Assembly: GCA_003864495.1 (NCBI GenBank)
Contig: ML133452.1
Location: 843,672-907,671 of the forward strand
Reading direction: 5' to 3'
From: Nemopilema nomurai
Taxonomy: Eukaryota > Cnidaria > Scyphozoa > Rhizostomeae > Rhizostomatidae
DNA length: 64,000 nucleotides
This document shows positions 23,901 through 36,400 of the stretch, in pieces (the stretch's first letter is position 1; every line of letters starts with the position of its first letter). Position numbers and translations under genes: made by a program. Under the pieces are notes generated by a model that made no database searches, was not told the origin of the DNA, and worked only from the letters and a program-made list of their open reading frames with translations.

Positions 23901-26900
23901 GGTCTTGAATGTAAGAAAATTTACCTCTTTATCATCTGTGCATCAAAACGAAAGGGATGAAAATTATGGACACCTACACAGTACTGTATTTCCATCCGTA
24001 TCATCTTTATTATTATCCATTCGTACAATCATCAAAAGCATTCGTCTTACAAATAACCGACTGATTGGTTAAGCAACTGACTTATTTTAACTGTAGGTGC
24101 TATCGTTAATATCACAGCTTTCCGCCTTGGTATAATGCACCACATTTTTGCATTAAATGATTTTTTGTAAGCATGCAAATATCGAAAAAAGGCCGAGGAA
24201 TGCATACGGAGATACCTCAGACTGGCTCAAAACATGCTTAAGTTATGCTCATTTTCCTGAAGAAAAAATAGATCAAAATGTTTACTGTAGTTGTCAAAGG
24301 CGAAAAGATTAGAATTGTGAAAGCCACACTCTGTAATTGCTTTCACAATTCCTGATTTTCCTGGGAATTACCACACTTTGTAATGTTTTGTGTTTTTCAG
24401 AAGCACTAAAGAACTAGAAAAGGCCCAACAAAAGAAAAACTGATTCCGGAGATTTGCTTAGCATTATATGCCTAAGAAGATGTCCTATCTGAGCCTTAAT
24501 ATGCACATGAAAACATGTAGCTCATTGCGAAAAAACAAAACACAGTTTAGACTGCCTTTTTTGGAAGGGCTTTGAAAATCATGTGAACAAATAGAAAGAA
24601 CGAATGAATGAACCTAAATCACTTATTCTTTGAGGTGGGATCATAAAGAGAAAACTAGCTTCTCGACAACCACAGCACACAGGTACCGCTTAACAACCTT
24701 GGGCAAAAATTTAATCAGTGACAATATCTAGGAATCAATGTGATAGGACGTTACAGACGAGCCCCTTTTTATCTCACTAGCTGAGATAATTTCTCTAAGC
24801 ACGGCACCGTTTCAAAAACAGCTCTGAACAGTGAATTATACTTCAAAGAGTTTTCAAATCCTTTTAAAACCATCATTGTTTACATACATATCTCAGATTA
24901 AACAAAGGAATTAAGCCCCATTTGCCAAAGGGAGAAAACAGCAAACAAAAACTGTGAGAGAAACTTTTAAAGGGTAAATAGTTGCTGGTCTGATGTGATA
25001 TGTGGACTGACCTGTAGGCATGATACCAAGGACTAGCTTTGGAAATGCAATATTGGTACAGCCAGCTCTGCTTCCGCACACTTCAAAGCACTTGTCTGGA
25101 TTGGCACAAGCTACTTCATCTAGAAAGGATGGTCGCTTTTCACATGAACGGTCACAAAAGATAAGACATACATTTAAAAGCAAAAGTGTTCGGTTTAACT
25201 TGACCTTATTTTTAAAAAGATACGAAATTTCCGTTCACTGTGAACTGTGGTTCTTAATAATAAATATAAAGAAATGTGCAATAAACATGAAAAAGATCAA
25301 TAGAACAGCCTAAAAAATGATGAACCACAGGAAAAACTGCCATCACCTGGCACTAATTGGAGCAGCGTTTTTAGCTATTACTGGGGACCAGTTGGCAGAA
25401 AGTTGAAAGCACTTAATTATCAGCCTTTACTGCTAGTCCAAAGGCACGGCTACCGTTGCAGTAGGGGTGGGGGGGGGGGGGGATCTAGAGATCTGGATAG
25501 ACAATATGCGTACCAGAATAGAGGACTCGGCTGATCATTCCAGGAAAAACCATGATGAACAGTGGCAGGATTTTGATGTATCCGGCAAGAATGGTTCCGC
25601 CTTGAGCATGCGACAAGCTTTTTGCCGCAAGTGCTCTTTGTACAATAACCTGTAAATGATATTTAGCTTTCTGATTAACCATGAGTGGAACAAATAAATG
25701 GAAACGGCATATTGAAATTCATTTCCCTATATTAAACAACAAGCATCTTTAGTGACCTAAAGAAATGGTTTGGTTTTCCTCTACGTGTAAAACTGGTTAC
25801 TGGGAAAACAAGGGTGTAGCAGATATGGTCGATCACTGCTTCACTTGATTACATTTAGGTGATCGATCAAAAAGCTTGATGCAGTGACTGACTAACGATG
25901 ACAAACATGATTGTCATAGTGCCTGAACATGAAAATTGGCGGATGATGTTCGATTGCAGTGAAAGCTACAGTGATTAATCAATCAGTGATTTGACGATAA
26001 ATCACGATCATCCTACCTGATCAGCACACCAATACCATACTGAGGCAGGAGTTTGGCCCAAAAGAAAGCCTGGCCAAGGCATGTCCGAATGCCCTGGATC
26101 TCTCAACAAAACAAACGAATCTGGCCTCGGAACGCCACCACATGTGTGGTTGCCAGAAATAACATCGGAAGCCATCGCATTCATGTAGCTTGTTCGAAGG
26201 CCGCTATACCCACCAACTTTATCAAAACCTGAATATTACATGGATAAGTTGAATGAGAAACATAATTCATCATAGGGAATCCGAGGCAAAAATGAGATAA
26301 TTCCGTCAAAACAACACAAAAAAGGCTACAAATTCTGAAAACTTCTTAATCAATTACAATAATTACAACAACAGAAACGGTAACATTCACAGAACTGATA
26401 ACTCAATAACAAAAGCTTTTTATTAATAGCTCAAAATGGGGAAAAGTTTACTTACCCATAATAGTCAGAAGCAATGCACCTCCTACCATAACAACAGCCA
26501 TTAATGTATCAAGATATATAACTGCAGCCAGGCCACCTTAAACAGAATGAATCTTCATTAGCTGCACAGTAAGAATGAAGATTACCATTTTGGAACTATT
26601 ATAAAATGCATGCAAATTGATTACTGCCCTTCATATTAACGACAGGGATCAAATGTAGAGCATTCTAGACAATTATACACTAAGAAAATGATTTCTTGGA
26701 TCGTTATACATTATCAAACTATTGAATATTACATCACTATTTTTCTCATTTCTAAAGTATATTTACACCATTCCAGACAAATAATTTCGAGGCAAATCTT
26801 GACGAAAGAAAAATTAAGTATTGAATCATTTTGCAATAGGCTTCACATACCAGACACAGTACAAAGGGCTGTCATTCCAAGTAAAAACAGGATTGCAAAA

Positions 26901-29900
26901 TACAGATTCCAACCGACAGATTGCTGAATAAACAATGCGCCAGAATACATATTCACCTAAAGAAAATGATAAATATCAGCAAAGAGTATTTATAAATACT
27001 TTAAAAAGCTCTTTCTGTGCATGTCAGCTTGTGGAAATTTGGTTTTTGCATACTCAATAATTTCCTTTCTTATTCAATTTTGCAACTCTACCTATGAAAA
27101 GAAAAGGCCTAACTCTTAATATCAGCTGTGCAATTAGACAACTCATATCAATAAAATTCCTTTGAATAATGATCTTCAGCACAACAGTTGAGCCCAAACT
27201 GATTACTCACAGAAATCTTTGTGAAAATATACAACAACAAGGACAGCATGGCAAGAAAAACTCGAATCCGATGACCACCAAACCGCTTATGAATGTACTC
27301 TGGGAGAGTGCAAACCTGCATAAAAAGATCTAAAATCAAATGCATGTAAACACCAGTGACTAAAGTATTCAAACTGATAATTGATTAAAGGCAGATATTT
27401 TCTCCTTCAGTTGCCAGATTCTAACCCCTCAAGTTCTGATGCTAGTTTCTATACTGTTTGCTAAAATTGGATGAGATAAAAAGGCAAATCAATGATTCAG
27501 CTTCAAATACCTTGTTAATAATAAGTTATATATAAACTAAGTTGAAACTGGCAGGCCTGAAATCTGTTTCATTGGAGCAAAAATTAATCCATGTCTTGGA
27601 GGACATGTAAAATACAAGACATACCCCACTAGCAATGTAAACTGGAAGAAAAACAAATCCAAGAAGCTGCAACAACAACAGAGCCTAGAGAGAACAGATT
27701 CAAAAAGTCAGATCAAATGTTACTCTGAATACAATATTTGTTGCATATAACTCAGTACCCAATCCTGAACTTGGTGCTTAACTATGTCAAGTGATTTAGA
27801 AATAAATTCATGCTTAGCATAAAGTTGTATAAATCTGATGTATCTAAATAACTATATTCATAAATTCTTACAGAGGTGTATCATTCAGGCAATTAAAAGA
27901 AAAACATTATTATATTTGCAACCGTTTACATATTCTAACTTGAAATGAAAATTAAAAGCAGTCATGGTATTTTAAAGACAAAAAATATGACATCACAACG
28001 TTACATTGAATTCGAAAGCTCCAACACCAATTCCTGCTGCAGCCCCAGATCCTGCCAATCCAACTAAATGTTCACTGCCAATGTTACTGGCAAAGAGTGA
28101 CATTCCAACCTACACATAAAAGACATAAAAATATTACTCCATCAATCTATATCTTATAAAGATTAACTAACAAAAGTCTTCAGAATTTTTTTTCAGATGG
28201 TATTTCTCCAATGATGTAATTATTACAAATTCTAAAATCAGTTGAACACAAAATATCTAATGTTTATGAAACATTAATAGCATGGATAAAACCTACCGGA
28301 ATGAATGTCATAAAGCGACCTGCAAGGAAGTATCCACTCACTGTGGAGCGATTTGACTTCCACATTGACTGGAAAGGAAGAAAGAAGGCATAAACCTTAG
28401 CCACACAGGATTGTTTGAAATGCTACCCATATTATAAAACAATCTTCCCTTGAACAATAAAATGGATAAGCTCTATTTTTTACAGCTAGGCAAAATTGCA
28501 AACCTAATATAATTGAAATTTTCAGGATATAAAGATATGAAAGATGTTAACAAAATATCAGCAAAGATTTGCCAGCAAAGGTAGCCAGCCTGTACTGAGG
28601 ATCCCCACAATTTAATTTGGGCATTCTTTGCACCACTATAAGTAATTTTCACTCTAGTGTTCCTTATGTCACAAGAAATAATTGGGAGCAATGGAGATAA
28701 ATATGCACAAATTTGTTGCACAAGACTTTTCTTCAAAGGATATGTAGTATGTGATTTTAGACTTATATCATTTTTCTACCTGGGGAGTTAGCATTGGCAG
28801 TCAAGTTGCTTGGAATATGCAGTTGATTTTGACTGTATTTTTATGTCTTCTAAGCTCTGACGCTGTCAGAACATCATGCTACCATTAGAAAGATTAGGTG
28901 GGAATTCGACTTTTTCTTCAAAATTCTTATAAGTATTGTTGGATTTGCTTTGCTTCATAATAATGCTTGCAAAAAGAAACATTTAGTTCACAACAAACCA
29001 TAAAACAAACTAGAACAATGAAACAGCCATTTTAATGATGATATTGCACCTGGGCTGTACCGATAAAATCATGTACGACCCTGAAATTATTTTAGGAATT
29101 TTCAGACCAGTTTTTTTGTTCATAATTGACAGTCATAAACATGGCTGCCTGAACACTAGAACACCACTTTCTACTAACAGAAATCTGTGAGCTACCGCGT
29201 TAAGGTCAAAAAAGCAAAATTGAATTGTTTGATTACTCATCTAAAGACAGATCAAACCTCACAAACCTCAGAACAAATCATACAAATGACATATGATAGG
29301 TCAAAGTTACAATATGTTTTGAATTGAAAGTCAAGGTAATATGATAGCACAAGAAACACCAGGAGCTGTTGGGAATGCTTCAACTCCAATATTAAGACTT
29401 ACAAATAATGAAGATTACATTGATATTAAATTAACGTTGGGGCAGTAAAGGAACAAATAGTAGAGGTAAAAGTAAAACACACACAACTCATCTAGCCCTA
29501 CGGGTCAATTCATTCAAAAAACATTTTTGGAATATTGTAAATCACTGTTTTGAGTTGCTCATCAAAGTTCCACACTTTAATGCGGTCGGGAATTAATACA
29601 CTGCTAATTCACTGTGATATTGTCGAGCAGTGGAATAGCCTGGTGAGTTCTTAATGTGATTTATGCTGGTTCGAATCAGGAACCGCGCTTCGAATAACAA
29701 CTGGGTAGCACTTTCCTATGAGAATTGTCCGCCTTTGTAACAGCGTTTGCTGAATTGCCAATTATTGCTTAACACAAGGACTCCCATTCAATAGTGCATA
29801 GGTAGACTTTCTCTTCTCTTTTGCAACCAGCCAATTCGCAAGAAGTGTTAATAATCGCTAACGTAATGCTAACGAAAAGCTTACTTAACCGCGGTCCCAA

Positions 29901-30502
29901 AAAACCCTCACCCAATTCATCAATATGAAATTGTGTGCCTATGGTGTGGCTTCTTGATCATTCTAGTTGATTTTCTTTCAGGTTTAGAATCACATCGGTA
30001 TTCAAATTTAGAGAACGGCGTTTAAGAAAATAAAATAAAAAAATCGTGCAAATGCGTAATATTAAATCTTGTCGGCAAAATCCTAGCCGAAATTTGTTTG
30101 AATTGTGATGGTGTGGCAAAATCTTGTCTAATTCAGGCGTTACCGACGAATTCTTACCCTTCACAAACAAAACTTTCACTTGCTAACTCTTAATCGATTT
30201 TTTCCCATTTAGTAGACAAGAGGGAAAATATTACAAGGGTTGCGAGAAGCACTATGACATTAAATGTACTGCGATCGATGTTTACACCGAGAGGGTGTTT
30301 CCCATTCACAACAAAAGTGTGCTTAAACGTTACAAAAACAACTCCCACGTCGCTTGATTTACTCGCCGCTTGCACGTCAAAATAGCGCCAAAATGAATAA
30401 ATAGAAATTCGATCTCACCCATACTCCAACAATCAAAACGCAAAGGAAATATGCAGCAATAACGATGAAATCTCCGGGTTGCAACGACGTTGTTTTCGCC
30501 AT
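20958..30502 (-). CDS. SLC5 family sodium/sugar or sodium/myo-inositol cotransporter
   Basis: Fifteen exons on the minus strand: 30502-30419, 28368-28297, 28109-28005, 27684-27625, 27315-27211, 26956-26851, 26536-26456, 26228-26017, 25649-25514, 25119-25012, 23562-23412, 22962-22794, 22226-22011, 21680-21497, 21238-20958; all phases agree, giving 689 aa. Family hallmarks: [60 protein letters not shown]. Residues equivalent to human SGLT1 sugar contacts are kept: N61, H66, E85, Y270, W271, K301, Q437. Segments [29 protein letters not shown] and [11 protein letters not shown] remind me of SMIT1 (SLC5A3) more than SGLT1, so the substrate could be glucose or myo-inositol. The 13-14 loop is charged and His-rich (H570, H574, H576, H578) and the protein ends SSTV, a possible PDZ ligand. 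Function: sodium-driven uptake at the plasma membrane. Confidence 0.95.
25466..25482 (+). repeat. Poly-G run in an SLC5 intron
   Basis: A near-pure G tract on the plus strand (C tract in the transcript) lies about 32 bases inside the intron after the exon ending at 25514. No function assigned; length is prone to sequencing error. Confidence 0.7.
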
Positions 30503-33457
30503 GCTGCCACCTTTGAATTTACTTCCTTTGCCACCACGTTAAAATACTCGCGGTAATATTATTTGCTTGCGCGCATGCGTCGAAGTTACATGTAGAAAAC
30601 TGAAGCTCATCGATGACATACGCTGGACTTGCTTATCACAACGGAACAACTGCTCCGACCAAAGTCCACAGGTCGGAGTTGCTAAAAGGTCGCTGCATAA
30701 AATGACACGCAAACCGCGCGATAGGACGAACTGCATACTTAAACAACTGAAAGTCATAGAGTTAGGAATATAAAACATAATGTTTTAACGATAATGATAT
30801 GCATCCATAGGCGCCGACTTTTATTATTCCCAGGGGGGCTCAAAATTTAAATTTTGAAAAATTAAAAAAAGTTTAAAGGTAGAGAAATTACCTGTCGCTT
30901 CAATAACGTAATACAACATATGTAGTATGTATAATAACAAAACAAAACATTTTAATAAAGCAGATATAACATCATGGTCTTCAGTATCATCAGTTCAATT
31001 CTTCGATTCATTTCAAACGAAATTCCCAGGGGGGCTGAGCCCCCCATAGCAATTCCCAGGGGGGGGGCTCGAGCCCCCAAGCCCCCACCTAGTCGGCGCC
31101 TATGTATGCATCCAATGCAGTGGTGTGTATTTAATTTCACTCCATCAAAGATCGTACGAAATCAGAAACGAGAGTTGTTTCAAAGTGTAGGTGTCGACAA
31201 GGTGGTTGAAAGGGGGTCATCTTGGGGTTTGAAAATGGCAACCCCAGAACGATTATGTTCCTTGGGAAAGTTAACTGCGTGCATCTTTAATGAAATCATA
31301 GGAGATAGTTAAGCAAAAGCTAAGCCACTCTCTGTCAAGGCGAAACAATTTATCGAAGTAAATAGGCCATAATAAAGTAAGAAAAAGAAGCGTGCAACAA
31401 ATTAACCTAGTAGAAGCATAATAGACATGGGAGAGACTTGAAAAAGAGCAAATGCCAAAAAAAATTTGCACTTAGTCATTTCGCCTTCCACCGAGAAGTA
31501 AAGCAAAGTGGAGGCTTTTGCTGGATTGCTGGATAATTTTAGAAATGTGTCTTATTTACCAATTCCTTGTAATTACCGATTTGAAATTACAAATGCGGCC
31601 AATGAAAATTCGTTTTCAAGGCATTTACGTATAAATAAAGTTAAAATTGATTGTGACTCTTGATATACCAATTTAAAGTCCTTGCTTATGAATAGGCCTA
31701 AGTTTTCGCTACTAGATATCAGTAATTCCCTACAGGATATCAGTAAACCATTCACAAGCCACAATTCTAGCCAGTAAACGAAAATAGAATTTCAGTTGCA
31801 CTCTCCTAGATTAAAGTTGTGATGGTTTCTTGGAAGCTATCATACTCTTTGTTGGAACCTTTCTAGATTAATACAATACAGAGTGAATAAAGGATTACGT
31901 CTTCTTTCGAATTCAATGGGAGTAGGCGTTTCCAGGCGATAAAATGTCTGCCATCTGAGAGATTAGACAGTGAGATTGCCTTGGAGTATAGTGCGTCATA
32001 TCAGACAGATACATTATCTTCGATTTCTTCGATTAGAACGAAAACGAAAGTTTCTACTTTTTTAACTATTTACCAATCAAGCCTGTGAAGTAGAAAATTT
32101 GAGACCTGAAGTGTTAATGGAATTTTAGAACGCTATACCAAGAAAAATGGAAGATTAATTTTCAGCTAGCAAATTTGACTAAAAGATAAACTTTAAATCA
32201 GGCACGACACTACTGGGGGGCTGAATCCCCCTCTCACTTTTTGAGGGGTCAAAATATTTTTAACGTTCTTTCTGTTATTTTTTACAACAGAGTATGAAAA
32301 ATAAGAACAAAGTGTTTATATACTGCCTGACTTGATCCATTTTCTATCTTATGAAGGTATGTTTCTATCATTTGTCTTTTATTTCCATCAATTCAGTAGA
32401 TAACTCTCATTGCAGTGCAATTTATGATGTGTTATCATGACCTACTGGAAGTACTCGAGAAAAAGAGGATGCACATCGGTGTTCAGGAAGTAAAATTCTC
32501 TTAGTCTATGTAACATTATTGAGATGTGTAATCCGAACCAATGGTCACTCTTTCTTCCTTTCCTCAACGTCTATCGCCAGAGTTTTAGCATGACTTCTCC
32601 CCTCCCAGAATTTTTCTAAAAATTAGTGACCAAATTTTAGTGGTATATTTATTTTGATTAATTTTAGTCCTATTGATGCATCCTTAACCACTCTAGAAGG
32701 CTGAATTTCAAGTATGCGAAAACAGTCATGTTCCGTTGTGATCAAAGAAATTCTTGAGTGAAAAGAATTCAACGGCCTTTTGAAAGTTTCTATGTAGAGT
32801 TTTCATATAAAAAGCATCTATGGCAAAGCTATTGGAATAATTGCTACTACCAACAAGATCTGCATCTGAATTTGTCATATATAAAGATAAAGAGGTTTTT
32901 GGTTGCAAACAAGAAAGGAAACCAAAACTTTTTTATCACGGTTAGATCAAGATTAAACTCAAGAAATTGCATTTATTCTTGTACAATGTTCGAGAAACTT
33001 CTAAACAAGAAAACAGTATTAAATCAAAGCCCATTCTAAGTAGGTCAGTAGAAACTGGAAATGTTTCTATCTAGAAATAAGATACTAAACCATGTGGAAT
33101 ATATATCTTTGGTTTTCCTTTCCTTACATGACTGAAAGTTTTATATGATTTCCACTCAGGCAATGACAGCCCCTGGTTCGGAAAAATTTGTAGAGAATGG
33201 CATCAACCATGGTAAATTTTATAAATAGAATGAATGAATACCATGCAAAAAATTTTACTTTTAGAAGATTTTTTGGAAACTTTTTGAACAATATCAATCA
33301 TTGTGTTTCATTAGGTCCAACAGTGCACGCTGTTTTCTCCAATGAAGGTATTTACATGAAGTACCTGTGCAGCGAACCAGTTGGCCTAGGTTGGAGCGCG
33401 GTATTTGCACGGTTTCGAAAAGTTTCACAACAAAGTGTTACTGAGCAGTTTTAAAAC
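30503..33457. other. Divergent intergenic region between SLC5 (-) and RANBP3 (+)
   Basis: Upstream regions of two divergently transcribed genes, about 2.95 kb apart, so not an obvious shared core promoter. It carries a hAT-like MITE at 30807-31105. A GGGGGGCTGAATCCCCC-type block at 32214-32260 resembles sequence at 37520-37555 and parts of that MITE. Otherwise I see no gene. Confidence 0.55.
30807..31105. mobile_element. hAT-like MITE with perfect 8-bp target duplication
   Basis: The element starts ATAGGCGCCGACTT and ends AGTCGGCGCCTATGT, a strong terminal inverted repeat. The exact 8-mer ATGCATCC flanks it on the left (30799-30806) and right (31106-31113). The interior has blocks like CCCAGGGGGGCT and GAGCCCCC that fold back on themselves. 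No coding capacity. 8-bp duplications are typical of hAT superfamily transposition. Confidence 0.82.
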
Positions 33458-36400
33458 ATGGATGACAAGGTAATGCTAGTTGCTTCAGACGACGCTAGTT
33501 TTTTTCATTGACTCAATGTAAATTTATTAGTCTTTGTCGCTGTTAAAGCTAGATTGTAGGTCGGAGAGAGACGACTATCGATTTTTAGCCCACCAAGTTT
33601 CGTTTATGCACGATTAAATGGTTGAGTGCATGAAGAATTAGATACCCAGATAGCTCTCCTTCTGGTTTGTCCTAGCCTTCTCTTTCGCAATCTATTTAGT
33701 ATCAAGTCTCAATCTAGAAGGGTTCCTTTTTTGAAGCGAAGTCGTTTTTTCCTTTTTTAGGACAGCCAAGGACAGGGCTCACCCGGTAATAGCGACAAAT
33801 GTTGATGTTTCCTTTGCTCCCTTCGACCAAGGTCTCCAAACTAGCCTAGAAGGCCGCCAGTTGGCTCACATTTTTAAAGCCACTCCGTGTTATGTTATGC
33901 TTGCTTTAATTGTTTGCAAACAATACAGTGGCACCTTGATGATGATTTATGGATTATTTTAAAAAAAGCCAGCCCCCAGATAACTTACGCAATGAAGAAA
34001 TTATGGCTTCCATAGAGCTAAGCTGTATGGAAAGTGCAAAGTGTTATGAACGTAGAACTCCAAATTTGGAGATCCTTTAAAAACTCTGTCCATAAATTTC
34101 TCAACCCAGCTATTAGAAGTACCACATTCAGAGTACCTCTGTCCAACATCAAGTAAATCTATTATTCTTTTTCGTTGACTTATCTCTACTGGCCAAAACT
34201 TTCTAGATCTTGTCGGGGCTTTTGCTCCAAAGCAAGAGCCAATAGACAAGACAATTTCTTGTTGATGGCTAGGATTTTAATGAACCTTTTTATTTTGAAG
34301 GAAAGCCATTTGCTTTAAGGCCCTCAGCTCTGTCATCATCTGGAGGTTTTGGTAGGCTCTTACTTTTTTGTTTACGTAATTTCCTAAAGAGCTCAATGAC
34401 GGTTGAAGCTCTAATACCAGATTTTGTCATATTTAAATGATAGAGCTGCAAGAGCTTGCCAATTTATCCTTATTAGAACATTTTATCAAATTTTTTAATA
34501 TATTTTGTCCCAGGTTCCCAACAAGAAAACAAACCTGTACTGCTAAGGCCATCAGCCCTTAGTGCAATCGCAGATCAACTTGATACTAATTCAGGTAATC
34601 CAGTACACATTCCAGTTACTAAACATAAACAGGCCAGTGGTTTGTAAAATGAGATGAGAGTTTTTAGAACAGGCCACTCCACAGAAGTTTCACATCTAGT
34701 GCAATCACTTGACATCATCAAGAAACATGGAGTAAAGACTAAAACTGCCCCATTGTACATACCAAAAGTTTGTATAAAGCTCTCTGACTACATGACATCA
34801 CAAACAGCATTTCAACCCATTATAACAGATGGCAAACAGAAGGAATACTTGTCCATTACTCTAGAGTAGCAGGTCTGTCCATTAGAATTTGGACGTGTAG
34901 GCTGTCAATCACCTGCATATTGTTAAGTGGGTGATCAAGATGGGTGTAGCTAGCATGAAGATGCACCTGGGGATTGCCTGTCTCAGACAGCCAAGCCTTG
35001 AGTTGGTTTCATTACTTTCAGCCCCAGGTTTTATTTTTTAAACCACATAACTGAAAAGTTCGTCCAATTTAGCTGCATTATTTTTCACTCATATTTTTTT
35101 GTTTATATTGTGTGTTGTTTCCTTGCTTGTTAATCTCAACATGTTATTTAGGAAATTTGGATGATTCTAATAGTAACCATTGAATCTATTTGAAGTCAGA
35201 AGTAAACTTAACTCATCTTTTTGCAGTGGGAAAGTATATTCTGATTCCAAGCATGTACCTTTTAATGTTCTATGATTACAAGCTTTTCTTATTTCTCTCT
35301 CTGTATGAATGTATGTATAAATAACACAAGGTGGTTATTTGTGGGGTAGGGCCATTGTGAAAAAATCACAGTAAACAGACTGCTAATTAGACTTTAGTTG
35401 TGATATGAAGTTGCTTGCATGCTAAATGGTTTACAATCTTTTTTACATGCATTTAACAGTTCTTTTGTAAATACCTAAAGCTGACTGGCACCAAATAAAT
35501 GTTAAGTAAAAGCTTTATTTTGACATTACAGAACCAAAAAAGAGGAAAACAAGTGAAGAAAGCGAAGGTTCCCGATTTCCTTTTGTTTTATGTACCTATA
35601 TGTCCTCTTGCATATCATTTTAAAGGAGAAGCAGTTTAGAATTGAATAATTCAATGCAATGTTGCAAAAAGCAATTTTAACAATTTTGATGCATGTTCTC
35701 CTCTCAGGGGCATCAGAAAATGAAGATGGAAATAAAAAGATTAAGGTACAACATCAAACTTTGCAATTTTGATGCAAAGTTTTGAAGAGATTTATTTATT
35801 TGAATGCTCATTGAATCTAGTTGCATCCACTTGGATCATTTGATTCTCTTTTGCAAAAGCGATGCATCTTCTTGATATTAGCTCTTCTTAGTTATAAAGT
35901 TTTAGAAATGAAAGCTTCCCTCTCTATAGTTGCTACATAAACTTTATTTGAGGGGGGTTTGGGGTAAAAAAGCAGTGTCAGTTGTGATTTTCATGTATAA
36001 CTGTTGAAAGAGGCATTATGAATTTATTCCAATATTTGCTAACTGAAATTAGTATCAGTTTTAATTAATGCCTCATTGAAGCCTTACATGTAGCCAGTTG
36101 ATCATTATTTAGTATGTCACATTTGTTGGCATGTCTCAAATTATCTTCTTACTGTGATATGAATGTCATCTAGGCCTTGATATTAAGGACTTTTTAGGAG
36201 GACATGTTTTGATAATGACAACTTCTTCATCTTGAAACTGTTGTCCTTCTTCTCCAGGTTGATCACGAGCCAAAGAGTCCTTCTGCCAGCCTCCAATTGA
36301 ATGAAAATGTTGTTCCTCCACAAGGAATTGGGACATTTGGCTTTGTGAATGAAGACAAGAATTCTAATAGCACAAATAATCGCCATGGTAACAGTGGGTA

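Noticed and set aside
33173..33225. Exon-like segment (ATTTCCACTCAG acceptor, CATG/GTAAAT donor) upstream of RANBP3
   Set aside because: Its phase does not join the downstream RANBP3 exons; ATGGATGACAAG at 33458 with a GTAATG donor joins perfectly. It could be a 5' UTR exon, but nothing shows it.
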